DNA of 64,000 bases, taken from positions 5,555,469 to 5,619,468 of the forward strand of contig NZ_CP041217.1 in assembly GCF_006542275.1 (NCBI RefSeq). The letters run 5' to 3'. Positions 39,420-48,024 of this stretch are shown here, piece by piece (within the stretch, counting starts at the first letter, position 1; each line of letters starts with the position of its first letter). The position numbers and the translations under genes were made by a program. The notes beneath the pieces were generated by a model. It was not told the origin of the DNA. It saw nothing but the letters and a program-made list of their open reading frames with translations, and did not search any database. Source of the stretch: Saccharibacillus brassicae (GTDB taxonomy: Bacteria; Bacillota; Bacilli; Paenibacillales; Paenibacillaceae).

Positions 39420-41117
39420 ATGGAGCAGACAGTCGAACTTTTTTTGCGGCAGGTGTGGGCGGGGCTCGAAGATATCTACGGCAGGGAGAAACGCCGAATC
39501 GACAAGATCTCCGCTTGGAGTCCGCTGCAGGCCGGCATTTTTAATTATGTGAAAATCACCCGCTCGCTGCCGGAACGCGGCCTCTCGCCCCGGCAGCTTG
39601 CGATCGACGTGTACGAGCCGCTGCCGTGGAGCGATAGCGCCTACAGATTCGAGCTCGACTTTGATCCGGAACAGAATCCGGAAGCGTGGACCGACGACAA
39701 GCTGCGAGGTGAGTTCTGGCCCGCCCTGCAGCAAAAAATCGTCGAACTGCGCAAGTCCGGGCAAATGGGAGCGCGCTTTTTCGATTATCGGCTGGATCTG
39801 GAGCTGGAATTCCACCGCGCCGATCGCAAGCAGCCGCTGAAGCTGTCTGCCGCGCTTATCGACGCGGACAAACGGGAACAGCTGCGCCAGACGCTGGACG
39901 CTTTTATCGCACGCAAAGTGCTTGCGCCCGGTCCGGCCCGGCCCAAACAAGAAGACCTGTTCTTTTTCGCGGAGCTGCTTTTCAATCCCAATTTTCTGCC
40001 GGCAGGACGAGATGCGCCGGACGCCGGCGCGATCGAACCGCTGCTATCGGCAGTCGCCGGCAAATTGCGCGATCAGCCCCAGCGGCTTGCGCAGTGGCGC
40101 GGCGAATACAAGCGGGCGCTGCGGAACTGGGCGGAACGGCTGTTTCTTCCGCATTATTTCGAGCCCGCGGGCGACTATTCGCTCTCGTTCACGCCGAAGC
40201 CGGAGACGGAGCGGCCGCAGGCCGACGCGGACAGCCTCGACTTTTTCGTCTATGCCGCGCTCAAGATCGGGGAGTCCGAACCGGATCTCCGCCTGCAATA
40301 TTTGGGCTATGCCGATCTGCTCGGTTCGGATACGGCCCGGCGTTATCTGACTGCCGGCAGCGGGATCGTGGACAGCCGGCGCCGCGGCAGCCTGTTTGTC
40401 GGTCAAGCGAACGACGTGCTCCAGTCGATCGAGCTGAAGCTGCTGGCGGAAGAAGAACCGGCTTACCGCGAAGCGCTGGACGATCTCTGCGCCCTGCTGG
40501 AGCAAGGATTTCCGAACACCTACGCCCTGAAGCTCAAAAGCGGCGAAAAGCGCTGGCTGCCGCTCAAAACGTTGGCCAAATCGCCGCTGCACCGCTTTTT
40601 CGCCAATGCGCTGCATTACCCGGCCCTGTTCCCGGCGATCGCCCGGTACGCGGAGCTGGCGATGGAAGAGTACGCCTGGTACAACGACGTCGAACCCGGC
40701 GAAAAGTCGGTCATGCCCGGCACGTACGCCGTGTTCGGGCTGGGGCTGCGCAGCGAAGCGTATTTCCCGCTGCTGCTGCGGTATATGGCGCTCGTCGATA
40801 CGGAGCACCAGTCGGCGCAGGACGAATATGCGGCCGCGTTCGTCGCGGCCCACGGGCTGAGCGGGCGCACGCTGCCGGTTCTGGTCGCGATTCTGCTGGC
40901 GAGCGGCCAGTCGGCCAAACCGATAAAGCCGTGCCCGATCGACACACCGGAACTTGCGCGGCTGCTGCTGACCTCGCTTGAGATGCTGCCGGAACACGAA
41001 CGGGACACGGTGCGGTACCGGCTGTTCGGCGACGCCGACAAGCTGGCGCGCACAGCCAAAAAAGCGGAGCCGGAACTGCGGGCCGCGCTGGAGCAGATCC
41101 GGGCGGCTGCGCCGTAA
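39420..41117 (+). CDS. Large uncharacterised protein, possibly DUF6138
   Basis: The 565-aa cytoplasmic protein starts MEQTVELFLRQVWAGLEDIYGREKRRIDKISAWSPLQAGIFNYVKI. Further notable stretches are RQLAIDVYEPLPWSDSAYRFELDFDPE, LDFFVYAALKIGESEPDLRLQYLGYADLLGSDTARRYLTAGSG and MEEYAWYNDVEPGEKSVMPGTYAVFGLGLRSEAYFPLLLRYMALVDTEHQSAQDEYAAAFVAAHG. It is helix-rich with no signal peptide, membrane helix or catalytic motif that I recognise. From memory it resembles proteins annotated DUF6138 in Bacillus and Paenibacillus, but this is uncertain. GGGAGG lies 8 bases before the ATG. It diverges from an SMI1/KNR4-HEAT gene, so a shared function is possible. Confidence 0.75.
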   Translation: MEQTVELFLRQVWAGLEDIYGREKRRIDKISAWSPLQAGIFNYVKITRSLPERGLSPRQLAIDVYEPLPWSDSAYRFELDFDPEQNPEAWTDDKLRGEFWPALQQKIVELRKSGQMGARFFDYRLDLELEFHRADRKQPLKLSAALIDADKREQLRQTLDAFIARKVLAPGPARPKQEDLFFFAELLFNPNFLPAGRDAPDAGAIEPLLSAVAGKLRDQPQRLAQWRGEYKRALRNWAERLFLPHYFEPAGDYSLSFTPKPETERPQADADSLDFFVYAALKIGESEPDLRLQYLGYADLLGSDTARRYLTAGSGIVDSRRRGSLFVGQANDVLQSIELKLLAEEEPAYREALDDLCALLEQGFPNTYALKLKSGEKRWLPLKTLAKSPLHRFFANALHYPALFPAIARYAELAMEEYAWYNDVEPGEKSVMPGTYAVFGLGLRSEAYFPLLLRYMALVDTEHQSAQDEYAAAFVAAHGLSGRTLPVLVAILLASGQSAKPIKPCPIDTPELARLLLTSLEMLPEHERDTVRYRLFGDADKLARTAKKAEPELRAALEQIRAAAP

Positions 41118-41146
41118 AGCGGGAGATCCGAAGCGTGTGAACACGC

Positions 41147-41193
41147 AAAAAAGGCTGACCTGCCGCATCGGACGATGCGGGGTCAGCCTTTTT
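41147..41193. terminator. Bidirectional terminator
   Basis: AAAAAGGCTGACC pairs with GGTCAGCCTTTTT around an inner CCGCATC/GATGCGG stem. It serves the plus-strand unknown gene and the converging MFS gene. Confidence 0.92.
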
Positions 41194-41260
41194 CGGCAGG
41201 ACGGGTTGTGATTGTAGGGCTAATGATACGGCTAGTTCTGCGGGCACTTCCGCTTTGACT

Positions 41261-41310
41261 TCTTTACTTCAATTTACTTCACTTTACTTCAATTTACTTC
41301 ACTTTACTTC
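41261..41310. repeat. Five 10-bp tandem repeats spanning the MFS stop codon
   Basis: Units at 41261, 41271, 41281, 41291 and 41301 follow AMTTTACTTC (alternating AATTTACTTC and ACTTTACTTC). The stop codon of the MFS gene (41299-41301) and its last codons lie inside the array. Confidence 0.92.
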
Positions 41311-42804
41311 TTCCGACCCGGCTTTTTCTTTGCCCATGAACGCGACGGCCAGGGCGGCCAGCGCGATCGGAACCAGTGCGTACAGGAACATGGCCGTAAT
41401 CGAATCCGACATCGCGTTTACGATTTTGTCGAGGATCTCCGGCGGAATCTGCGAACGTACGTCGGACTGGAACACCTGGCGCAGATCGCCGCCGAATCCG
41501 GCCGCCGCTCCGCCTTCCTGCCCGGCGAACGCTTCCGCCAGCCGGTTCGCCAGCACGCTGCTCTGGATCGCGCCGAATACCGTAATGCCCATCGTCATGC
41601 CGAACGAGCGCAGGAACGAGTTGGTCGAGTTGGCCGTTCCGCGGTACCTCGGCTCCAGATTGTGCATCGAAGCGGTCGGCAGCATCGAGAACGAGAATCC
41701 GACGCCGAAGCCCGCGAGCACCATGTAGACCGTCAGCAGGACGCGCGACGTGTCCGGCGACATGAACGCCAGCAGCGCCATGCCAGCGAAGAACGAGATA
41801 ACGGACACCGTCATCAGGCGGCGGAACGAAATCTTCGTCTGGAAAATACCGCCGATCGCGCTGCCCGCCACCGAACCGAGCATCATCGGCGTCAGGATCA
41901 ATCCGGCGTTCGTCGCGGAACCGCCGTATACCGCCTGGACGAACAGCGGAATATAGACCGTCAAGATGATAAAAGTCGCGCCGTACAAAAAGGCCAGCGC
42001 CTGCGAAGACGCGAACAACCGGCGCTTGAACAGCCAGAACGGCAGAATCGGATCGGCCGCTTTGCGTTCCACGAGCACGAACGCGACGAAGAACACGGCG
42101 AATGCGGCAAACAGCGCGAGGATCGGCGCCGACGACCAGCCGTAGGAACCGCCCAGTTCCAGCCCGAACATCAAAGCGACGATCGCAACGACCAGCGTAA
42201 AAGCGCCGGCCCAGTCGATACGCTGCTTCTGGTGCACGGCCGATTCCTTGTAGAAGCTTAGAATGAGCGCAAGCGCCACAATTCCGATCGGCACGTTGAC
42301 GTAGAACACCCAGTGCCAGCCGATCGTATCGGTGATGTAGGCGCCAAGCAGCGGTCCGAGCACGCTCGAGAGGCCGAACACCGCTCCCAGCATGCCGGTC
42401 ATCTTGCCCCGCTTCTCCGGCGGGAACGTATCGAAGATGATCGTGAACGCGATCGGCATCAGCGCCCCGCCGCCGATCCCCTGGATCGCCCGGAAAAGGC
42501 TGAGCTGCGTCATCGTCTGCGCCAGCCCGCACAGCGCCGAGCCGATCAGGAAAACGATCAGTCCGAACACGAAAAAGCGTTTGCGGCCGTACATGTCGGA
42601 CAGCTTGCCGAAGATCGGCATACCGGCCATCGTGGCGACCATGTAGGCGGAAGTGACCCAGACGAACTGGTCCAGCCCGCCGAGATCGGCCACGATCGTG
42701 CCCATCGCGGTCGCGACGATCGTATTGTCCATCGCGGCCATCAGGATGCTGAGCAGCAGCCCCGTGACGATCCATTTGGTATTGGTTTGATTCATGATCC
42801 GCAC
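41299..42804 (-). CDS. MFS drug:H+ antiporter, DHA2/EmrB type (14 helices)
   Basis: The 501-aa membrane protein carries the DHA2 signatures: MAAMDNTIVATAMGTIVADLGGLDQFVWVTSAYMVATMAGMPIFGKLSDMYGRKRFFV (motifs D1 and A), LSLFRAIQGIGGGALMPIAFTIIFDTFPPEKRGKMTGMLGAVFGLSSVLGPLLGAYI (motif C region) and enough hydrophobic segments for 14 helices. It would export hydrophobic compounds in exchange for protons. A GTG start at 42804 sits 5 bases after AAGAAGG; an ATG three codons later is an alternative. The promoter contains a perfect dyad, so a repressor, probably TetR-type, is expected, but none is adjacent. The last codons lie in a tandem repeat. Confidence 0.92.
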   Translation of the reverse strand: MRIMNQTNTKWIVTGLLLSILMAAMDNTIVATAMGTIVADLGGLDQFVWVTSAYMVATMAGMPIFGKLSDMYGRKRFFVFGLIVFLIGSALCGLAQTMTQLSLFRAIQGIGGGALMPIAFTIIFDTFPPEKRGKMTGMLGAVFGLSSVLGPLLGAYITDTIGWHWVFYVNVPIGIVALALILSFYKESAVHQKQRIDWAGAFTLVVAIVALMFGLELGGSYGWSSAPILALFAAFAVFFVAFVLVERKAADPILPFWLFKRRLFASSQALAFLYGATFIILTVYIPLFVQAVYGGSATNAGLILTPMMLGSVAGSAIGGIFQTKISFRRLMTVSVISFFAGMALLAFMSPDTSRVLLTVYMVLAGFGVGFSFSMLPTASMHNLEPRYRGTANSTNSFLRSFGMTMGITVFGAIQSSVLANRLAEAFAGQEGGAAAGFGGDLRQVFQSDVRSQIPPEILDKIVNAMSDSITAMFLYALVPIALAALAVAFMGKEKAGSEEVK

Positions 42805-42833
42805 ACCAGCCTTCTTGTTGAGTTTCGTTGTAC

Positions 42834-42862
42834 ATGTTAGATGACCGGCGGGTCAGTGTCAA
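42834..42862 (-). promoter_or_regulatory. Sigma-A promoter of the MFS gene
   Basis: TTGACA (42857-42862) and TAACAT (42834-42839) on the minus strand are 17 bases apart. Confidence 0.85.
42842..42855. promoter_or_regulatory. Operator dyad in the MFS promoter spacer
   Basis: TGACC-GGCG-GGTCA is a perfect 5-4-5 inverted repeat lying wholly between the -35 and -10 elements, typical of TetR-family repressor sites on exporter promoters. Confidence 0.55.
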
Positions 42863-42969
42863 GTCCATTTTTATGTAAAAACCATCATACTTGAAAAAGA
42901 ATCGTCTTCCCACGCTTGCGGACGGCGCGCCTGAGCGGCAGACCGGCCCGCAGGCCGATCCGCTGCCCG

Positions 42970-43758
42970 CTACAGCGCTTTGACGGCTCCTCCGTCGACC
43001 AGCAGCGCCTGCCCGGTGACATACGTATTGGCGAACGATCCGTAGAAGACGACGATCCGGCCGAATTCGTCCGGCTGTCCGAGTCGGCCGAGCGGAATTT
43101 GCGCTTCGTTCTCCTGCCGGATCTCTTCGATCGGGCGCCCTGTCCGCTCCGCCTTATCTTCGTCCAGCTCCGCGATCCGGTCGGTCGCGATCCGGCCCGG
43201 CGCCACCGTATTGATCAAGATGCCGTCCGGCGCAAGTTCGGTCGCAAGCGTCTTCGTCAGCGCGTTCACGCCCGAGCGAAGCACGTTCGACAGAATCAGG
43301 CCGTCGATCGGCTGCTTGATGGACGTCGAAGTCAGGTTGACGATCCGTCCGCCGCCCGCTTGGCGCATATGCGGCAGCGCCGCGCGGATCATGCGGATCG
43401 TGCCGAGCAGATTGAGCTCGAACGCGCCCTGCCAGTCCGCGTCGTCCATATCGTCGAACCGTCCGCCAGGCGGCCCGCCCGCGTTGACTATCAGCACGTC
43501 GAGCCCGCCGAAGCGCCGCGCCGCTTGCTCGATTGCCCGCCGCACGTCGTCTTCGCGGCCCGCATCCATGACGACCGTCGCCACCTCGACGCCGGTCGCT
43601 TCGCCGATCGCCCGTTTGGCTTCCGACAACCGCTCTTCGCTGCGGCTCGCGATCGTGACGTTGGCGCCTTCCCTTGCGAATTCGAGCGCCGCCGCCCGCC
43701 CCAGCCCTTTGCTCGCCGCGGCGACGAAGACCGATTTTCCTTTGAGTCCCAGATCCAT
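42970..43758 (-). CDS. SDR family oxidoreductase lacking the canonical catalytic Tyr
   Basis: The 262-aa protein has an SDR nucleotide-binding start (KSVFVAAASKGLGRAAALEFAREGANVTIASRS), NAGGPPGGRFDDMDDADWQGAFELNLLGTIRMIRAALPHM and a C-terminus LGQPDEFGRIVVFYGSFANTYVTGQALLVDGGAVKAL like 3-oxoacyl-ACP reductases. At the active site it reads NLTSTSIKQPIDGLILSNVLRSGVNALTK; where SDRs have Y-x3-K there is a S-N-x-x-R segment. This variant subgroup is known among SDRs with unknown chemistry. AAGGAGG precedes the ATG at 43758. It is divergent from the XRE-cupin regulator. Confidence 0.88.
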   Translation of the reverse strand: MDLGLKGKSVFVAAASKGLGRAAALEFAREGANVTIASRSEERLSEAKRAIGEATGVEVATVVMDAGREDDVRRAIEQAARRFGGLDVLIVNAGGPPGGRFDDMDDADWQGAFELNLLGTIRMIRAALPHMRQAGGGRIVNLTSTSIKQPIDGLILSNVLRSGVNALTKTLATELAPDGILINTVAPGRIATDRIAELDEDKAERTGRPIEEIRQENEAQIPLGRLGQPDEFGRIVVFYGSFANTYVTGQALLVDGGAVKAL

Positions 43759-43917
43759 GTTCCCGCCTCCTTCGTTGGTTTCGCTTTCCCTTTTTATATA
43801 CCCGCTTTGCCTCTTTCCGCCCGGGGCTTTTACCGCGCAAAAGCTGGCAAAAAGAGCCCAAAATTGATAGGATAATGAAACGAAAGACCGACCTGTCCCA
43901 GAAAAGGAGCGATACCT

Positions 43918-44469
43918 ATGGATCTCGGTTCCAATATCCGCACCGTTCGGAAGCGCAAAGGCATCACGATCGCTTCGATCTGCGCGGCAACCGGCTTGTC
44001 GCAGGGCTTTATGAGCCAGGTGGAGAACAACAAAACGTCGCCGTCCATCTCCACGCTGGAGCAGATCTCCAAAGCGCTGGACGTGCCGCTCGCCTATCTT
44101 TTGCTGCAAACGGAAGAACGGATGCAGGTCACCCGCCAAAGCGAGCGGCGCCAGACGTCCGGAGGCACGGAGAACGTCTCTATCTCGCATATCGGACGTA
44201 CGCCGCATCTGCGCATGACGATCGTCGAACTGTCGCCGGGCGCGTCGTCCGGCGACGTTCCGCACGCGCACGAAGGCGAAGAAGTGCATGTCGTCGTACG
44301 CGGAACGGTCATGGCCCAACAGGGCGAAGATCTCTATGAACTCGGCGAAGGCGATGCGTTCAGCTGGAATGCAAGCGTGCCGCACCGGGTCTGGAACGCC
44401 GGTTCGGAACCGGCGATCGTGCTCATATCCGTCTATACGGACAGCCGGCGGGAAGTCGATCCTCTGTGA
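43918..44469 (+). CDS. XRE family regulator with C-terminal cupin domain
   Basis: The 183-aa protein has a lambda-repressor-like HTH at residues ~5-60 (IRTVRKRKGITIASICAATGLSQGFMSQVENNKTSPSISTLEQISKALDVPLAYLL) and a small cupin barrel (LSPGASSGDVPHAHEGEEVHVVVRGTVMAQQGEDLYELGEGDAFSWNASVPHRVWNAGSEPAIVLISVYT) with H-x-H...E and a later His. This is the PuuR/SinR-like XRE-cupin class, which usually controls polyamine, amino-acid or similar catabolic genes after sensing a small molecule in the cupin. An AAGGAG site lies 8-9 bases before the ATG. The divergent SDR gene is the obvious candidate target. Confidence 0.9.
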   Translation: MDLGSNIRTVRKRKGITIASICAATGLSQGFMSQVENNKTSPSISTLEQISKALDVPLAYLLLQTEERMQVTRQSERRQTSGGTENVSISHIGRTPHLRMTIVELSPGASSGDVPHAHEGEEVHVVVRGTVMAQQGEDLYELGEGDAFSWNASVPHRVWNAGSEPAIVLISVYTDSRREVDPL

Positions 44470-44539
44470 GGACGATCCGCGGCAGCGTCAGCGAACGTAA
44501 CGGCGGCAGCGAATAACAGCAATGACAGCGACCGCGGCG

Positions 44540-44587
44540 AAAAAGCCGCTTCTCCGCCGAAGTTACGTCGGCGGGAAGCGGCTTTTT
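44540..44587. terminator. Bidirectional terminator between XRE-cupin and DUF418 genes
   Basis: A stem of about 20 bp (44540-44560 with 44568-44587) begins AAAAAGCCGCTT and ends AAGCGGCTTTTT, serving the converging genes. The 3' region before it (44470-44535) has degenerate repeats of GGCAGCGAA-like units. Confidence 0.9.
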
Positions 44588-44628
44588 GCGGCTTTTTTCG
44601 AAAAAGGCTGTCGGGCTGCGGGAAGTGT

Positions 44629-45873
44629 TCAGTCCATCCGGCGTTCGCCGCTGCCGGGCAGATCCGCGGAAGCGGCGGCTGCGGGCTGCGGCTCCGGTTC
44701 TCTTTTTCGGAAAGGCGGCCATTCCAGATTCGTGCCCGCCCGCCACAGCCACTCGAACGGCCCGTACCGGAACGCGCGCAGCCAATAACGGCTGAGAATC
44801 ATCTGCAGGGCGAAGAAACCGAGCCCGATCGCGACCGAAGCCGAGAACGGCAGGCTGCCGATCACGCCGATCGAAGCGAAGAAGCCGACGCCCGAACCCG
44901 TGAACAGCGTGACGAACACCAGAGACTGCATCAAATAATTCGTGAACGCCATCCGTCCTACCGCGCGGAAAGGCTCTAGCAGCCGGCCGGCTCTCGACCC
45001 TTCGGTCCCGGCAAGTCCCACGATCAGCAGAACCGCGCCGAGCGTCACCGCAAAGCAGGCGATCGGATGCAGCGTCGTGATCCACGGATTGTTGCCGGGA
45101 CCGCCGTACAGGAACTTGCCCGTCCAGCCGAGCAGAAGCAGCAGCGCGCCGAGCCCCGAAGCGAGGCGCGGATGCTTGGGCAGACGTACGAACAGACCGC
45201 TGCGGTACGCATACATGCCGAACAGGAAAAAGCTCAGATGTTCGATCGCCAGCACCAGCTCGCTGAACGAGGTGGACAAATACGGATTCATGTAAAAAGC
45301 GTCCGGATTCGGCAGCTGCGCGATCCACCCGTACAGCCGCGAAGCCGGCGAGAAGTTCAGCAGGAAGTTCGAGAGCGCCGGGCTCATCGCTGCCTGCAGT
45401 TCGTACGAGCCGATCAGGAACAGCAGCAGACCCGAGAGCAGCAGCAGCGGCTTGGGCATCCAGACGAACAGGATCAGCATCAAGCCGTCGAGCGCGTACA
45501 TGAACAGGATGTCCCCGTCCCAGACGGCGAACACGTGCAGCGCGCCGAACAGCAGCAGCATGCCCATGCGCCGCAGCAGCATCGGGTACGGCCTGCGGCC
45601 TTTGCGCACCGCGCCGTCGAAGATCAGCATCATGCTGATGCCGAACATGAACGAGAACAGCGGACGGGCGCTGTTCGCGAACAGCACGTCGATCGCGCGC
45701 CACAGCGTGTTGCTGGCGACGTCTCCTTCATTCATCAAGGCTCCCGTAAGATTGGATAAATTGCACAGGAAAATGGCAAACAGGGCGACGCCCCGCAGTT
45801 GGTCGAGCACGTTGATCCGGCCGTCCGGCATGCCGCCCGGCGCCTTGGTCTTCGTCGTCGATAAAGTCGTCAT
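44629..45873 (-). CDS. DUF418 (YeiB-type) membrane protein
   Basis: The 414-aa integral membrane protein begins INVLDQLRGVALFAIFLCNLSNL, the characteristic DUF418/acyltransferase-like opening, followed by about ten hydrophobic segments. The C-terminal DUF418 block includes GRMAFTNYLMQSLVFVTLFTGSGVGFF and a last helix ending LSRYWLRAFRYGPFEWLWRAGTNLEWPPF. These proteins have no proven function; relatives are proposed to modify or transport envelope molecules. GAAGGA lies before the ATG. It is 115 bases downstream of the MaoC-like gene on the same strand, so readthrough is possible. The C-terminal tail is Pro/Ala-rich. Confidence 0.9.
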   Translation of the reverse strand: MTTLSTTKTKAPGGMPDGRINVLDQLRGVALFAIFLCNLSNLTGALMNEGDVASNTLWRAIDVLFANSARPLFSFMFGISMMLIFDGAVRKGRRPYPMLLRRMGMLLLFGALHVFAVWDGDILFMYALDGLMLILFVWMPKPLLLLSGLLLFLIGSYELQAAMSPALSNFLLNFSPASRLYGWIAQLPNPDAFYMNPYLSTSFSELVLAIEHLSFFLFGMYAYRSGLFVRLPKHPRLASGLGALLLLLGWTGKFLYGGPGNNPWITTLHPIACFAVTLGAVLLIVGLAGTEGSRAGRLLEPFRAVGRMAFTNYLMQSLVFVTLFTGSGVGFFASIGVIGSLPFSASVAIGLGFFALQMILSRYWLRAFRYGPFEWLWRAGTNLEWPPFRKREPEPQPAAAASADLPGSGERRMD

Positions 45874-45988
45874 CGTGATTCGTCCTTCTTTCGCAATGGA
45901 TAGGTAGAAGCTTCTTTTCCATTGTAGAGACGGCGGCCGGGCAACTCTTCCTTCGAAAACTACAATCGGATGACAACTTTGTTATGCC

Positions 45989-46411
45989 TTACTTCCCGAT
46001 CAGCGCCGACAATTCGCCGCTGAACACCTGCTCGCCGCGCGCATTGAACGTCGACAGCCGCACCGTGACGATGCCGCTGCGCCGCCTCTCTTCCAGAGAA
46101 ATCACTTCGACTTCCACGTGCAGTTCGTCGTCCGGATAGACCGGCTTGATAAAGCGAACGTCGTTCATCGCCGTGCCGGCCACGACTTCTTCGCCGTACG
46201 CGCCCGTCTCCACCCACAGCTTGAACGAGACGGCCATCGTCTGGATACCGGACGCGATCAGCCCTTTGAACCGGCCGGCCGCCGCTTTGGCTTCGTCCAG
46301 ATGCATATACTGCGGATCGTAGACGGACGCGAATGCCATAATGCTTTCTTTGCTCAGAACCAGGGAAGACGTCGTGAACGTCCGCCCCAGCGTAAATTCT
46401 TCGAATTTCAT
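45989..46411 (-). CDS. MaoC-like hot-dog dehydratase/hydratase
   Basis: The 140-aa protein has the MaoC hot-dog pattern: ESIMAFASVYDPQYMHLDEAKAAAGRFKGLIASGIQTMAVSFKLWVE with the hydratase-2 Asp/His pair (D-x3-M-H-x-D) and the central helix GxIASG, then NDVRFIKPVYPDDELHVEVEVISLEER. It would hydrate an enoyl-CoA or similar thioester. Length is that of stand-alone MaoC proteins. It lies 51 bases after the succinate-semialdehyde dehydrogenase gene on the same strand, suggesting a common transcript. Confidence 0.88.
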   Translation of the reverse strand: MKFEEFTLGRTFTTSSLVLSKESIMAFASVYDPQYMHLDEAKAAAGRFKGLIASGIQTMAVSFKLWVETGAYGEEVVAGTAMNDVRFIKPVYPDDELHVEVEVISLEERRRSGIVTVRLSTFNARGEQVFSGELSALIGK

Positions 46412-46462
46412 CTCATCTTGCCCTCCCGATTTTTCGACGCCGCTTCAAGAGCGCCCAAGCAC

Positions 46463-47893
46463 TCAAAGTCCCAACGAAACGTATTTGACTTCCAAATATT
46501 CTTCGATGCCGTAGCGGCCGCCTTCACGGCCGAGCCCGCTTTCCTTGAAGCCGCCAAACGGCGCCTGCGCGGTGGACGGCAGCGGATCGTTCAAGCCGAC
46601 GATGCCGAATTCCAGCCGCTCGGCGATCTCCACCGCTTCGCCGATCCGCTCGGTGAACACGTAGGCCGCCAGCCCGTACGGGCTGCGGTTGGCGCGTTCG
46701 ATCACTTCGTCGATCGTGCGGAACGACGAGACGGGCGCGAGCGGGCCGAACGTTTCTTCGTTCATGCAGACCATGTCGTCCGTCACGTTCGCAAGCAGCG
46801 TCGGCTGCACGAAATGGCCGCCGTCCGGAGAGACGGCGCGCGAGCCGCCCGCGAGCACCTTCGCGCCTTTGGCGCGGGCGTCCCCGATCTGCGCCAGCAC
46901 TTTGTCGACCGCCGCGGCGTTGATCAGCGGTCCGATCTCCGTGCCTTCGTCGAGGCCGTTTCCGACCACAAGCTCCGACACTTTGCGCGCGGCAAGCTCC
47001 GAGAAACGTTCAATCAGATGCTCGTGCACGTAGATCCGATTCGTGCAGACGCACGTCTGGCCGCCGTTGCGGAACTTGGAAGCCATCATGCCGTCGACCG
47101 CTTTGTCCAGATCCGCATGTTCGGTCACGATAAACGGCGCATGCCCGCCGAGTTCCAGCGACAGCTTTTTCATCGTGCCGGCGGCGCCTTGCATCAGCTG
47201 TTTGCCCACGCGGGTCGATCCGGTAAAAGACAGCTTGCGCACGCGCGGGTCGCGCTGCCAGACGCCGCCGATCTCGCCCGGCACGCCTGTCACCATATTG
47301 AGGACGCCGTCCGGAATGCCGGCTTCGACCGCAAGTTCCGCCAGGCGCAGCGCCGTGAACGGCGTCTCTTCCGACGGCTTGATCACGACCGTGCAGCCGG
47401 CGGCGAGCGCCGGGGCGACTTTGCGCGTAATCATCGAAGCCGGGAAATTCCACGGCGTGATCATCGCCGCCACGCCGACCGGCTGCTTGATGACCCAGAT
47501 CCGCTTGTTCGGCGACGAGGCGGGAATCGTCTCGCCGTACACCCGTTTGCCTTCTTCGGCATACCATTGGATGAAGCTGTTCGCATAGGCAATCTCGCCG
47601 GCGGCTTCCGCCAGCGGCTTGCCCTGCTCCAGCGTCATGATGCGCGCCAGTTCGCTCTGGTGCCGCTCGACGAGCGCATGCCAGTTCAGCAGCAGCCGGC
47701 CCCGTTCGATCGCCGGCAGCGCCGACCAGGAAGCCAGCGCGCCGTAAGCCGCATCGACCGCCGCCAGCGCGTCCGCTTCCGTCGCTTTGGCCGCGCGGCC
47801 GACAAGTTCTCCGTTGGCCGGATTGGTCACTTCGATCGTCTCGGCCGTGTCGATCCACGAACCTCCGATCAGCAGTTTGCCGCTTTTGTTCAT
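46463..47893 (-). CDS. gabD: NAD(P)-dependent succinate-semialdehyde dehydrogenase
   Basis: The 476-aa protein is a class-3-fold aldehyde dehydrogenase of the GabD type: KQPVGVAAMITPWNFPASMITRKVAPALAAGCTVVIKPSEETPFTALRLAELAVEAGIPDGVLNMVTG, KLSFTGSTRVGK, catalytic Glu in KLSLELGGHAPFIV and nucleophilic Cys in NGGQTCVCTNR. It ends FGGFKESGLGREGGRYGIEEYLEVKYVSLGL, characteristic of GabD. It oxidises succinate semialdehyde to succinate at the end of the GABA shunt. No GABA transaminase is adjacent. It precedes the MaoC-like gene in the same direction, and a terminator separates it from acuC. Confidence 0.9.
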   Translation of the reverse strand: MNKSGKLLIGGSWIDTAETIEVTNPANGELVGRAAKATEADALAAVDAAYGALASWSALPAIERGRLLLNWHALVERHQSELARIMTLEQGKPLAEAAGEIAYANSFIQWYAEEGKRVYGETIPASSPNKRIWVIKQPVGVAAMITPWNFPASMITRKVAPALAAGCTVVIKPSEETPFTALRLAELAVEAGIPDGVLNMVTGVPGEIGGVWQRDPRVRKLSFTGSTRVGKQLMQGAAGTMKKLSLELGGHAPFIVTEHADLDKAVDGMMASKFRNGGQTCVCTNRIYVHEHLIERFSELAARKVSELVVGNGLDEGTEIGPLINAAAVDKVLAQIGDARAKGAKVLAGGSRAVSPDGGHFVQPTLLANVTDDMVCMNEETFGPLAPVSSFRTIDEVIERANRSPYGLAAYVFTERIGEAVEIAERLEFGIVGLNDPLPSTAQAPFGGFKESGLGREGGRYGIEEYLEVKYVSLGL

Positions 47894-47921
47894 CGTTTCG
47901 CCCTTCTTTCCGTGTATGGGT

Positions 47922-47954
47922 CAAAAAGAAAGGGCCGGCGCAATGCGCCGAACC
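47922..47954 (-). terminator. Terminator of acuC
   Basis: CGGCGC/GCGCCG (47936-47941 with 47945-47950) with further G-C pairs is followed by TTTCTTTTT on the minus strand, about 70 bases after the acuC stop. Confidence 0.7.
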
Positions 47955-48024
47955 TCTCTTCTTGCGTGCTCTCTGTTAGTATACACCAGTGCGCATGCCC
48001 GGCGCTTCAAGGCGCTGCGCGCCC

